Source: Selaginella moellendorffii (taxonomy: Eukaryota > Streptophyta > Lycopodiopsida > Selaginellales > Selaginellaceae). Taken from it: 64,000 nt of DNA. A model generated the notes under the pieces. The model saw nothing but the letters and a program-made list of their open reading frames with translations, did not search any database and was not told the DNA's origin. Below are positions 1 through 11,036 of the stretch, in pieces. The position numbers and the translations under genes were made by a program. The stretch lies in the NCBI RefSeq assembly GCF_000143415.4, contig NW_003314263.1:533114-597113 (forward strand), read 5' to 3'. Numbering within the stretch: the stretch's first letter is position 1; each line of letters opens with the position of its first letter.

Positions 1-246
1 AGAAGTCGAAGTTGCACGTCAAATATCCTTTTGACTTCTACAAGTTGTCATGAGAACTCGCCTACTGCATCAAACGCATGGATGATGAAACTGACAGTGA
101 AAGGCATATACCTGTTGTAGAGCGTTTCGTGGACTCCGTTACTATACCCCGTATCCGTGCATAGACTTCACTGCCTGTTGAAAGTCACCTCTCCGAGCTC
201 GAGAGATTCTGGAAAAGATGAGGGCCGTTTGTCGTGGAATCAAGCA
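1..246 (-). pseudogene. Ku70 pseudogene fragment, downstream part
   Basis: This stretch aligns base by base, with many substitutions and small indels, to the antisense sequence of the intact Ku70 gene at about 18,180-18,445 in this window. Shared landmarks are the run around 'tactgcatcaaacgcatgga' and the stretch ending 'gtcgtggaatcaagc'. It carries intron as well as exon sequence, so it came from a DNA-level copy. It runs off the left edge of the window. Bases 247-442 between this piece and the next show no recognisable gene. Confidence 0.85.
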
Positions 247-442
247 ATTTACCTTTCTATGTCTCCAGACTCGAAGTTCTAGTCAAACTGAATCATAGAG
301 TTTGAAACATAGAAAAGAAGACACTTGTTAGGGCTCTGCTTTTACTATTTTAGGCCCGTTTTTTACCCTTACTAACTAGGTTTAGGACAAAAGAAACATA
401 AATGGTTGTAAATATAATATATATATAGACAGATATGTATGT

Positions 443-900
443 ATGGTCAGAGATAATGCTAGAGGTATGCAGGTGGATTGTTCCCAATGGTTTTCCTTCG
501 GTGCTACAAGGAAGCTTTTGTTTACGAACAACAATGATTTCAAAAATGGTGATACAATGTGCAAAGGTGATCATTTTTATTGGACTAACGTTATTGCAAA
601 CCCAGAGCTCTGGTTTCAGCGGTTGGGTTTTGCTCCTAACATGAGCTTTCATAGGATGGAAGATCAAAGTTTCTTGGTTGGTGCAGATAAAAGGTATGTT
701 TTGGTGCAAAGTTTAAAGATTGCTAACTCAAGGGTAGGATGTGAAGCCTTTCCAAAAGCTTCTTGTGAGGAAAATAACATTTTCGAGACGAGTATCAGTC
801 TCGGAACGTACGGTCGTTCCGCCAGCTTGAATAGGTTGAAGACTTTGGCTGAATATAAAAATCATTTGCAACTTTTCTATGTAGGCAACAAAATCTTCAA
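443..900 (+). pseudogene. Ku70 pseudogene fragment, upstream part, inverted
   Basis: The plus strand reads in the sense direction of Ku70. It includes LLFTNNNDF (Ku70 here: LLFTNNDDP), VGADKRYVLV (Ku70: VGAEKR followed by intron) and LNRLKTLAEYKNHLQLFYVG (Ku70: RLKTLADCKTHSQLFYVG). Two introns of the intact gene are still present unspliced, so this is not a processed copy. In the intact gene this segment lies directly upstream of the segment at 1-246, but here it points the other way, so it was flipped in place. A 159-codon reading frame happens to stay open but includes intron sequence; it is not a real gene. Confidence 0.85.
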
Positions 901-964
901 AGCAATTTACAAAGATTTTTGAAGCAATAATTGTTTTAGTTATTATAGTGGAAAATTTTGAAGT

Positions 965-2637
965 TTAGTTTAAATGCTTGGAGGAGAAACGTTTAGGGGA
1001 AGGGGAAATATCTACCTCTGAGCTTGACAACCACTTATGGGAAAGCATTTTCTCAGCAGTAGAGCCATGGCTCTTGAGCGCTTGCACAAATCCTTTGCAC
1101 TCCGGCTGCACCTTGAGCTTGAGCTTCTCGATAACCTCACCAAGCTGATGGAGATCAGAAGTCTTGGTGTACTTCCCATTCACCAAGGTTGTCGGTGTAT
1201 AGCCCGTAAGCAATACCTTCATCTTAGTGCCAGCTTTGGAAACAAGCTCTAAGTCAATAAGCACGTAGCACGCCCTGTCAGGAGACCAGATCATGTTGTC
1301 CAGTCTGACGTCTCGATGAACCAGCTCCAGCTTGTGCAGAGCAGCCAGAGCACTAAGCATGTCCTGCGCAAGGGTCATGCAGTCCTCCGATGTAACCTTA
1401 AACCGTGCCGGGATTCCCAATGGCTGGGTTCGGACCATGTACACCCCCTTTGAAGAAACTGTTGGCATCACCGCAGCAGAAATGAGCTGCTGAACACCGG
1501 CATTGTATGCCCTTTCGATGTGTGATTTAGTAGTTCCATACTTTTTTTTGTAATCTGCCCACTTGTTGATGCTCTTTACGCATCCCTTGCCATCAAGCTG
1601 GATAGTGGACAAGTCCCTCTCGTGTTTTTTGAAGAGCGGCAGCATTCTGAGAAAGAAAAACCAAGAATGAAAAGGTTGACATAAAAAGAAACAGAAACGA
1701 CATACCCGCTAGGTACCATGTCCTTGCAGATGCTTAAGGACAGGAAGTAGAGCTTGAAGTAAAGTAGAACAAGCTTGACACGGTCGTCAATAAGGTTCAA
1801 GTTGTACGCAGGGCTTAGTGGCTCCACCTCAAGACCTGAAGCGCTTTTGACAAAAAGTTGCCATGTCATGCCACCAACAGCAAACGCGAGCACAATCTTG
1901 ATGTTCCCGAGCGCCCAGCTCGGCACTTTGTTGAGCTTGGACGAGATCTCGTTCACAGCCACCACGAAATCGTCGTCATCTGCTTTACCCTCCCCCAACA
2001 TGAACACAAAGTCGACGTACTGAAACAGGAAGTCAGGTCTCTTCCTCGTGCCGAGCCTTGGCGTCTGCATGGATGCGGAAGAAGCAGCTGTCTCCATTGA
2101 AAACTGGTAATCCAGTCGGTCCCCAGAAGCCGAGAAGTCCTTGAGATATTGGAACACCTTACAAAACGCCAGAATGCGAGAGTTGGCCACAATATCTCCT
2201 GAGCCGGTCAAACCAGGGTCAATAGCACTCGCGACGGCCACCCCCAGAATGCTATCCGAAAAGTAAAACGGGCTTCCACCATCCAAGCCACGGGGTAGCC
2301 TTGCCACGCTTTCGACAGAGCGAATTGCCACAGGTATCAAGCCCACCAAGCACCGGATATCTTCCAAGTAGGCTATGAGCTCGGACTTGGTTGGCTCACC
2401 TGCTTGGACCGAGGTGAAGGCAGGAACAGCAGCGATGAGAGTGGCAACCTCGGCTCCACTATCAGTGCGCGAGAGGTACTTCCTTCTCAGAGATACAGAG
2501 ACCGCTGTGTCGCTTAGAAAGCCCGGCACTTCGCGCTGCCAAACATCTTCCCCGGCCTCACTCAGGATGCTGTAGAGCTCGCCCTTTTCAACCTCGGTCA
2601 GACCCTGGAGGTTTGCAAAGCGCTCCCTCGCGTCCAT
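965..2637 (-). CDS. REase-like nuclease / kinase-like fusion protein (Crinkler-effector-type architecture)
   Basis: Two exons, 2637-1706 and 1646-965, joined by a 59-bp GT-AG intron (1705-1647), give 537 residues starting at ATG 2637. Exon 1 carries a restriction-endonuclease-like signature: RPDF (residues ~205) followed about 15 residues on by GEGK, the spacing of a D...E-x-K active site. Exon 2 carries a kinase-like catalytic loop HRDVRLDN and, 14 residues later, LIDLE where a DFG motif would stand. No glycine-rich loop is evident. Nuclease-plus-kinase fusions are known among Crinkler-type (CR) effectors and related transposon-derived proteins of eukaryotes; assigning this protein to that group is an inference from motifs. 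There is no signal peptide. A broken second copy lies at 10,108-10,870. It could be a host-adapted gene or a mobile-element remnant; the intact frame suggests recent function. Confidence 0.7.
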
Positions 2638-3213
2638 TTACTGACCCCTGACCTCAGCACGAACGACCAGCCTTTCTCATCCATCCACGATCTTACTTTA
2701 TCTTCAGGTACCCATACCTGTCTTCGCGATAACCTTGTTAGAACTACTTTCAAGCCCCGAGTGTCACATCAAAACAGCAGTGCCGAATTGCGCAAAACCG
2801 GGAGCTTGCCCTCGCCCAACAAAGACGGCGGGAGAACAACCAGCCACAACTGCTGCCTCCGGCCACCCCACGATCATTTCCCCTTGTGTGAAGGTGTCGG
2901 ATGGTGCTGGATACTATCTAACCCTGGCCCCTCATCATGCCACCCACAATGGCCACCATGCCACACACAACCCTAAAACAATGGATTGCTGAGTTGATCC
3001 TTGGATGAACCAGCCCCTCCACATCTTGTAGCATCGATCACTCCCCAGTATGAGGGAAAACATTGAGAAAGAAAATAAAAAACTTTCCATACTCCTTCAT
3101 TAGCCACGTCCCATATGTCCTATGGTCCATATGACAGTCTGTAACATCACTCCCCCTGTCCTTAGGGAACACTAGCAGATTCGAGCTCAGCCTGCATGAT
3201 CCAAGTGTCTGTT
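2638..3213. other. gene-free interval upstream of the nuclease-kinase gene
   Basis: This contains the presumed promoter and 5' leader of the minus-strand gene starting at 2637. Small open frames of 70-85 codons on the plus strand show no recognisable motif. No convincing TATA box or repeat was seen. Confidence 0.4.
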
Positions 3214-5035
3214 TTAGAACAGTGTGGCCAAAGGTGGAAGAAGTCTGAAGTGCTGCTTCAATTCGGAAATGTGGAACACATCATGGAGTTTTGTTGACAT
3301 GGGAAGCTTTAGGTGAAAAGCAACTTCATTGATCTTCTCGACCACTAAGAATGGATCAAAGAACCTGGGATGAAGCTTGGAGTGAGCAGCAGTGGAAATG
3401 AACATAGACGTAGTCCCTAACCTCAAAAGTCTGAGAAGATTTGTGGCGATCAGCGAAATGTTTCATACTATCTGAGCTGCAATCGATCACTGATGGACAA
3501 GCTGATGGAGATCTATTGACAAGGACAACTATTTCACACATTGGAAGTGTCTTTGAGCTTTAGTTTTGTGTACCATCCACAGCAAACTGTGAAGGCATAT
3601 CTCGATGGCTACACTATGGATTTTCCATTGTCCTGGTACAAGTGGCTCCCCTTCACTGCATTTGCATACAACATGGCTTTTCACCCTAGGAGCCTCTCCT
3701 TTCTTAGTGGCAGACAGGTGGATAAGTTCCTTTTCCTTTTCAAAACTGACTGTTTCTGAGGCTGCCAAAAGGAATTGAGAAACTTGGGATCTCAGTCCAA
3801 AATAATTTCGTGTGGAAGGCCATGAAAATGAATGACCTCGGAACAGAACTGCTCAACGACCCTCCTTGGCTGTAGCAGTGGATTTCGTTTGTATAAACCA
3901 GCCGACCTTGGTGAAACGATTCACGATCACAAATATGGCACCTCGGACAGAACGAAGGCCGACAGTAAAATCCATGTTAATACTGTCAAATGGACCAACT
4001 GCGAGATGGAACCATCTCATGCTTAGTCTGTTGACAAACCAAGCATTTATGCATTTCTTTCCAATAAAATGGAGTCTGATAGCAGCTAGTCGATGTTCCT
4101 CCTGGATGTCCAGCCACCAAGCTAGAGTGGCACTCACAGAACACCTGTTTGTGAAGGTCATGCCTGCTACTCAAGACAATGCAAGCCTTTATCCAGAGAA
4201 GGTCCTCATCAAGGACATACTTGGAATGATATTGTCCTGCGGACAATGTCCAGACAGCATCCAAAACAGCTAGGTCCTCTTCATACTCATACAAATTATA
4301 TGAGTATATGAGTATAATTATAAATTATTATTTATATGGGAAATTCCATACATAGCAAAATCTTTTGGCGATTGAATATACACCAGGTACTTCCAATACA
4401 ATTCCTAATGCTCTTTCATGTATGTTTGCAAAGAGCCTGTAGTTCCTCGATCCAACTACATTGTTTCTTGCTAAGGTGCTGTTGATCCATCAGGAACTGC
4501 AAGCTGAGGTGATCCACTTGTAGGCAAAAATGACAAAATGAGAGGTAGTGGTGCCATTTATGAATTGTGTGAATCACTCTTGTCATCTCCTATTTGTACA
4601 CCATGCAAGATTCAGCCAAAGAAAATCGATAGCTCTCAAAAGTGATGAAGTGAGAGTCTTGTAAGAGCACACCACCAACCCCTACATCTGAAGCATCTGT
4701 CTCAACAACAAATTCCTTTGAAAAATTTGGGAGGACAAATATTGGAGCAGACAATATTTGTTCCTTCAATGGACTGAAGGAAGCTTGTGCTCCCTTTGAC
4801 CAGGAGAATGTTGACAAACAAATGATGTCAATAAGGGGGGCCACTGTTCAAAGTGTTGCATAAACTTATGCAATTAATTATCAAAGCCAAGAAAAGCTTG
4901 AAATTGCTTGAGAAAGGAAATAACATGTAGCTTATTTAGATCTGCTATCATGGTTTCATTGGCGACTTTGAATCTTAAATAAGTGATCTTTATCATCCAG
5001 AATTCACACTTTAGAAGTTTAGCTATTATGTCAAA
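3214..5035 (-). mobile_element. degenerate Ty3/gypsy pol fragment
   Basis: Read on the minus strand from right to left, the order is: end of reverse transcriptase (about 5035-4845, KCEFW ... ITYL ... FLGF), RNase H (4844-4590, VVETDASDVGVGGVLLQD), integrase zinc finger and core start (4294-3850, YWKEMHKCLVCQQTK, then DSINMDFTVGL), and the integrase C-terminal part (3541-3214, DRHKSSQTFEVRDYVYV, then FHISELKQHF). Stops and frameshifts occur throughout. The family differs from the gypsy element at 33.3-38.3 kb. No LTRs were found at either end. A piece at about 3545-3770 is inverted in place (separate entry). Confidence 0.85.
3545..3770 (+). pseudogene. inverted integrase segment inside the gypsy fragment
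   Basis: The plus strand encodes the integrase part that would normally follow the core: YHPQQT, then SWYKWLPFTAFAYNMAFH. Compare the usual AYHPQTDGQ ... WLPFAEFAYN of Ty3/gypsy integrases. The flanking integrase sequence on both sides is on the minus strand, so this segment of about 225 bp was inverted in place. Confidence 0.8.
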
Positions 5036-6731
5036 CAAGATTCTAGGTCAAATGTAATAAGGGTGTTTGATAAAGAGGTAAATATTTTATTTTATGTATC
5101 CTCCTAAGTAGAGCAAAAGAAAGAAATTTAGGCAAAATAGAGTTAACTTTAAACTTAGGCAATGCTCATCATATGAGAAGTAGTTAGGAACAATTACAAA
5201 ATCATATAATATATAAGTAGCATTTAGATGTGCTAAAAAATAACCCTTACTCACTGTTATATATATTTGCATTGAATTAACCATTTTTTCTCCCATTTAT
5301 GACTATTTATGCAAAGTAGAGTTGAGAGAATAATATATACTTATCCTTACTTATGCCTTTGGGGTTTGATGTTGAATTCTTTTTCATTTTATTTTCATTC
5401 TTCTTCTTTTGTCTATGTTCTTGTCTTTGTTTGTTTGTCATAATTTTGTAGGTAGGAGCAAGAATGCGAGTATAGGTAAAAAAAAACTTTATTCACTTTT
5501 GGTGACTACGGTGGGATAAATTATCACTTTTTGGTTTGAAAAATAGTTGAGAGAAAATTGCTTATTAATTCTAAATATACCTAGCACTCAAGTAATTTCT
5601 TCAATGATTGTAGAGGCTTTAAACCTAGACAATATTGAATGAAAAAGTTTTTTTTTTGCAATTGCAATAGCTTAGTGCCCAGACAACATAAGAAAAATAA
5701 TTTTTCAACCATCACATAAGCCACAAAGTATGGGATGAGTTTAAAATTAGCACAAATTAGAGATTGGAAAGATATGGCTTGGGTTAGCATTGTTGCACTA
5801 AACTTTGTTTTCCTTTGAAAAGCTACTTAAGTTATCTAGTTTGGCATACATTGCCAAGAAATTCAAATTCAAATTGTTTAACAAGCAATTTCTTGAGAAA
5901 AATCCAAAAGAAGAAGGAATAGAGTTTGCTTGATATGGAAAATACAATTAACTACTCTAGAATTTTTTCCTTCTAAGCAAGTTTTCATTAAGGTTTTTAG
6001 AGAATATATTTTTCAGTAAAGTATCTCAATTTTTCTAGCATATATAAGGAAGAAAATTATGCATCTGTAACTCTTGTCTTTGACTCTAGCTTAAAGAGAG
6101 ATAAAGCCAGTTTTAGTGAAGAACAAATTGGGGAATTATTTATCAAAATCTTACAACGCTTTGATAGAGAGAGAAGTAGAATAATAATTAGAACATTATG
6201 TTATCTCAAAACTTTAATCCAAGGTCCTTTAGTTTGGACAACCACTCAAACATGGTTTGAGAGTAAACTTGTCTTGAGTTTAAGTCTCTTATGCATATTT
6301 CAAAAGCCTATGAGGCTTGAATAAAACTCATAAGTTAAAAATTTAGAAATGATTATCACGAACCACTTTAACTGTTCTAATCACTTTAACCATTTGAACT
6401 ACTCTTCACCTAGTACACCTAGGCAAATTAGTCAAGGCTTATCTCTTATACATAAAGAACTTACTCAAATATTTGAGTTACAAACACTGCTTAGTGTGAA
6501 AAGTGTCACTCTTATTTAGATTTTGAGAGCACTCACATCATATTTAGCCCCATAGAGAGGAATCAAAGGTAATTACATGAAACATACTCTATATCCCCTG
6601 AAGTAAGGCATAGAAAAAAAGTAAATATACAAATGAATAAACGTGAAAATTTACGTTTTAGACTAGTTGAGCGATACTCAATTGTTAGGAGGAATACTTG
6701 CCACTTTAAGTGTGAAACACCCTTTACAAGG
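5036..6731. other. AT-rich gene-free DNA
   Basis: This is about 1.7 kb of AT-rich sequence with stops in all frames and only tiny open frames. It is likely heavily decayed transposon DNA, like the adjoining segment to the right, but I could not match it to any element in the window. Confidence 0.4.
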
Positions 6732-7820
6732 TGTTGCAAATGTGATTGTGGGTATTAAAAGTTACTTATCAGCTAGTCCTTTCAAATATTTTTTCCTTAT
6801 TGCCACGATAATAGGAAGTTGGTATTGCTGAACCCTTTATCAATCTTTTTTGTTCAAGTGTTAATAAACTTGATTTAGCATTTGTACTTAGCTAGACGAG
6901 CATAAGAAAGGAATTCTTAAGTGTCTATTTAGCCAAGCATATTTGGCTTAATTTATTAATTCTCTTTTACTTTATCCTGCACTAGCTTGATAGGAACTCC
7001 CATGATATTAAGTTTGGTCCCTCAATATTTGCTATATGATAGCTTGCCATATTTGTCAAACACCCTCACTATCATGCCCTTTGTATTGGTCTCTTTCTGG
7101 TCCTAATTGTTATTTACAAAAAGTGTCTAGATTTATTAATTTGGCATATTTAAGGAATGTCAAAATTATCCTAAATATAATAGTGTTATTCCCATGCCCA
7201 AATTCGCAATCTAACATCATTCAATATTTAGTAAGTTTTCATAAAGACTCATAGTACTAAGAGTGGCTAAGGGTAAAAGCCCAAAGTAGGTATTCCACAT
7301 ATATAATAAGGATAGTGGGCAAATTAGGCATAGTCGACTAACCTGAGGTATAATCTAATTCTCATTTATATGTTTGTCTTTGTTCTACATTTGATTTGGG
7401 TCTAAACCTAAGTTCCACACCATGCTAGCTGGTGGAGTACCTATATCCTCGCGTTAAGCCACCAGTATGCTAAAATAGCGCTAAGTTTTATTTAGCTCTA
7501 TTTTACGTGGCAGTCATAACATTAGGATGTTGAATTCTTTAGGACTGTTCCAAGTTGTTTTGTGCTTTTGTCCCTTCATTTCTTGGGTTATACGCACAAG
7601 AGTCACTCTATACTCCAATTCCTTTGTTCATTGGCTCTATCTTTAAGAGTTCAACTCTATTCCTTCATTTAGGGCTTAAGACCCTAAAACTTGGGTTTTG
7701 CTCCATTGTCCTTGGACACATGGCATATGACATGTGACATATGAAGGGTTTAGGTTCTGCTTCATGGTTATCCTATAATAAATCACCATAGAATAAAGGG
7801 TAAAAACCACGTATGCTACA
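6732..7820 (+). repeat. decayed 5' LTR of family A
   Basis: The sequence is a reverse-orientation match to the LTRs at 48,809-49,955 and 56,535-57,685. Shared landmarks include the starts TGTTGCAAATGTGA here and TGTCGCGAATGTGA there, the run 'tggtccctcaatat', and the end 'gctaca' followed by a primer-binding site. Most differences are C-to-T and G-to-A, and CpG positions are almost all lost. The poly-G tract present in the younger LTRs is missing here. Confidence 0.85.
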
Positions 7821-10095
7821 TTTGGTATCAAAGGATACGTCTCAATATGTACTATCTAATGAGATTAGGCAATTAGTTTTGTTACATAAACAAATATGAA
7901 AACAATGATCCGAGTGGGTACACGCTTGGGTGTTAAAACTTCACATTTGTTCATTAGGTATGGATTTTGATTACCTTTTTGTCCTATATTGTGGAAGTTT
8001 GCACTTGGGCTCATAAAATAGATTGAGATCTTCAATTTGAACGAGTTTGTGCTTGGGCTTGTGAATAAAGCACATTAGCAACTCAAGGTTACACTTTGAG
8101 TTGGTAAGATTAATGTTAGCCTGTCAATGGTCCTATGAACTGCTCCATTGTTCGATATAATATGGGTAAAAATAAACTTCCCTTGGGTTTACTATGAGTG
8201 GCAAATAGGCTGGTTTATAGCTATTTAGCACAACACTAGTGGATCCTTCCTAGGCATGATTATGAGTGGATCAATCAAGATTGTAGGGATTAGTCTATTA
8301 GTTCAAATAGTCATACTATGCTTTTTATAAATTTTTCTTGGATTAAACTGAAAATTATGCAAATACAAATTTGAGGTGTAGTCAAAGTTGAGCCCGAAAA
8401 AAGAGTTATTAAGGACGAAGGATCAAACATGTAAATCATCTTTTCTTCTTTAAAAGATGATTTAGCAACAAAATGTGATTTCATTGTTTGTGTTCATATT
8501 ATGCAATCAAGAGTCCTTATCTTAATGCATGTTGGTTATGATGGTTTTACAAGTGGTGAGTCATAAGATGGATAGCAGTAAAGCACTAAACCATTTTGTA
8601 TAAACTTGCTATTGAAAACTTGGGTTACAATGTTTAATTTTTTTCTAGGGAACTTTACTTTTGTTCTTTGAGTAGCTTGGTGTTGGATAAGTTTTGAGTT
8701 TAGTTGGAAAGAGTGGTATGAGTTTGTCTATGTTGTGAATAAAATTGGTAGTGTTCAGTGTTGTAAATCTCTATTGATAGGGTGTGGTATTTATGTTGCA
8801 TTTTATCAAATAGAGTTGGTATTTGATACTTACGTAAATTTATGGAGTAATAATGTGGGCTTGCTCATAACGATGTTTAATTGATGATCAAGTCATTATG
8901 ATGTTTATATTATATTCATGAAATAGTGAGTAATGTGTTTACAAAGTTGTTTAGTCAAACAATGATCAACCCCAAAGTGGTTGATAGTAAAACTAGTCTA
9001 CTTGCAAGTAGTAGCTTTGACTTAATTTTCAATAGTGATCCATTATGCTAAGTTTAAATTAGTACCTTTTTTCCTTGAGAGTTTGCTCATTAGGTATTGG
9101 AAAAAGTTATAATATTCATTTGCTATAGTTTGTTAGTTTATTCATACTTGGAATACATTATTGAATGGAGAAAGTGTGAAATTGAGGCATTGATATTATT
9201 AGCACTTGTATTATTAGAGATAGCATTGTTATATTGAGTGATGAGGAATTTTTCTTAGAGCTTGATTTTCCATGTCATTTTTCTTGTTAGTGTTTTAGCT
9301 TTATACTAAATCTTGAAAGTGATTGAAGAAAAATGTTAATGCAATGTGAATATCCAAAGATATAATCTTTGTAATCAAGTTTTGGGTATTCATTTGCATT
9401 TTACGGATGTCAATGAAAATATGGGCATGATGTTTGATGGTTAAACTTGTTGTTAAGTCATAAGAATTTATGTTGAGGTGAATTTATATGAAGTTGTTAA
9501 TATGAGGAAGTTGATTGAGTCTTGAAAGTTTACATTTTTAAACAGAGTCTCATTTTTTCTTTAGGATGGAAAATTTTCCATAAAATTTCTTATACTTTTC
9601 CAATGGTTAATTTTTTAATAATTTTTCTTGAAAACCATTCCATTTTCATAAGCCAATATAAACTAGTGAAAGGGTTAAAGTTGACTTTGATTAACTCAGA
9701 CTTAGTTTGTATGATACGGCTCAAAAAGGATACTGACTTTTAAGGTTAAGGCAATTGAGTTAAATAAAGTTTAGAGTTGGTATAAAAAAGTGGCCATTGC
9801 ACTTTTCTAGAAAGATAAATTTTATGTTTTTCTTCTATAGCCTTATAGTAGGTGGTAGATTGCACCTTATATTTCATTATACTCTATGAGAGTAGTAATT
9901 CTCATTGACTTTGACTTGGCCTTAGTGGATCTATACTTTAGCTAAGAATAATGATGTTTAATTAATTGTTTGAAATTAAGGTGTTAATATCCATATTATA
10001 ACTTTATTTATGAGGAGGTTATATACTAATATAAATCCATCTTGCAATCTTCATTTTAGTTTCAACTAAATGTTAATCATGCATAACAAGCCTAA
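7821..10095 (+). mobile_element. decayed internal region of LTR element family A, truncated
   Basis: It begins with TTTGGTATCAAAGG, a decayed form of the primer-binding site TTTGGTATCAGAGG of element A. Bases ~7821-8885 match the reverse complement of ~56,534-55,480, and ~9870-10,095 match ~52,860-52,630. The ~1 kb in between (8885-9870) has no counterpart in the young copy. The element breaks off at ~10,095 against the nuclease-kinase pseudogene, so no 3' LTR is present. It has no coding capacity. Confidence 0.8.
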
Positions 10096-10107
10096 AGGTG
10101 TACATAG

Positions 10108-10262
10108 TCTAAACCCAGCCATTGGGAATCCCAAGGTTACATCAGAGGACAAGTGCATGAAGCTTGTGTGGGAATGCTTAGTGCTTTGGCTGGTCTTCAC
10201 AAGCTGGAGGTGGTTCATTGTGAAGTGAGACTGGACAACATGATCTGGTCTCCTGTGCTACA
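10108..10262 (+). pseudogene. inverted kinase-like segment of nuclease-kinase pseudogene
   Basis: The plus strand encodes MLSALAGLHKLEVVHCEVRL, then DNMIWSP. This matches MLSALAALHKLELVHRDVRL, then DNMIWSP, of the intact gene at 965-2637. The catalytic-loop HRD has become HCE. The adjoining part of the same pseudogene (10,262-10,870) is on the minus strand, so this ~155-bp segment is flipped in place. The downstream kinase-like part is missing, cut off at the decayed LTR element. Confidence 0.85.
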
Positions 10263-10870
10263 TGCCATTCAAAGAAACTGTTGGCATCACCGCAGCAGAA
10301 ACAAGCTGCTGAACACCGACATTGTATGCCCTTTCAATGTGTGATTTAACAGTCCCATACTTTGTTTTGTAGACCACCCAATTGTCAATGCTCTTCATGC
10401 ATCCCTCGCCGTCAAGCTGGATAGTGGACCATGCCCTCTCGTGTTTTTTGAAGAGCGGCAGCATTCTGAGAAAGAATCAAGAATAAAAAGGTTGACATAC
10501 GAAGAAAACATACCCGCTAGGTACCATGTCCCTGCAGATACTCAAGCATAGGAAGTAGAGCTTGAAGAAATGCAGAACAAGCTTGACACGTCGTCAATAA
10601 GGTTCAAGTTGTACGCAGGGTCTAGTGGCTCTACCTCAAGACCTGAAGCGCTTTTGACAAAGAGCTGGCATGTCATGCCAACGCGAGCACAATCTTGATG
10701 TTCCTGAGCGCCCAGCTAGGCACCTTATTGAAGCTTGGACGAGATCTCGTTCACAGCCACCACGAAATCGTCGCCGTCTGCTTTCCCCTCCCCAAACATG
10801 AACACAAAGTCGACGTACTGAAGGTCTCTTCCTCTTGCCGAACATTGGCATCTGCGCGGACGATGAGGTA
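10262..10870 (-). pseudogene. nuclease-kinase pseudogene, minus part
   Basis: Minus-strand sequence from MLPLFKKHERAWSTIQLDGE through HIERAYNVGVQQLVSAAVMP closely matches exon 2 of the gene at 965-2637. The intron (about 10,463-10,515) and the 3' part of exon 1 follow, with several small deletions and frameshifts. The N-terminal half is missing. The retained intron shows a DNA-level duplication. Confidence 0.85.
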
Positions 10871-11036
10871 CAACTTCTAAGTCCCCTCCACTTCCTTAAG
10901 CTCCAATGAAGTCTTGGGCGGACGAGACGACCGAATGGAAGGGACGAGAAAGAACTAGAGCCCGCATATTTCCTAGTTCTTCGTCCCTGCAAGTCAGAAG
11001 CTCGATCGTGACATAGATCTCTATCTCTTCTTTGAT
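10871..11036. repeat. 3' flank of NIP30-like gene, inverted copy at 14,190-14,400
   Basis: This stretch is the downstream flank of the NIP30-like gene. It matches, in reverse orientation, about 14,190-14,400, including 'gatcgagctt', 'gacttgcagggacga' and 'gcccaagactt'. It therefore belongs to the inverted duplication described for the NIP30 pseudogene. Confidence 0.7.

Noticed and set aside
350-709. 119-codon minus-strand frame at the left edge
   Set aside because: It is antisense to the inverted Ku70 pseudogene and has no recognisable domain.
2929-2970. Run with repeated 'atgccac' resembling the palindromic motif family
   Set aside because: It lacks the GGCATGAGG/CACGCCAT arrangement and symmetry; chance similarity.
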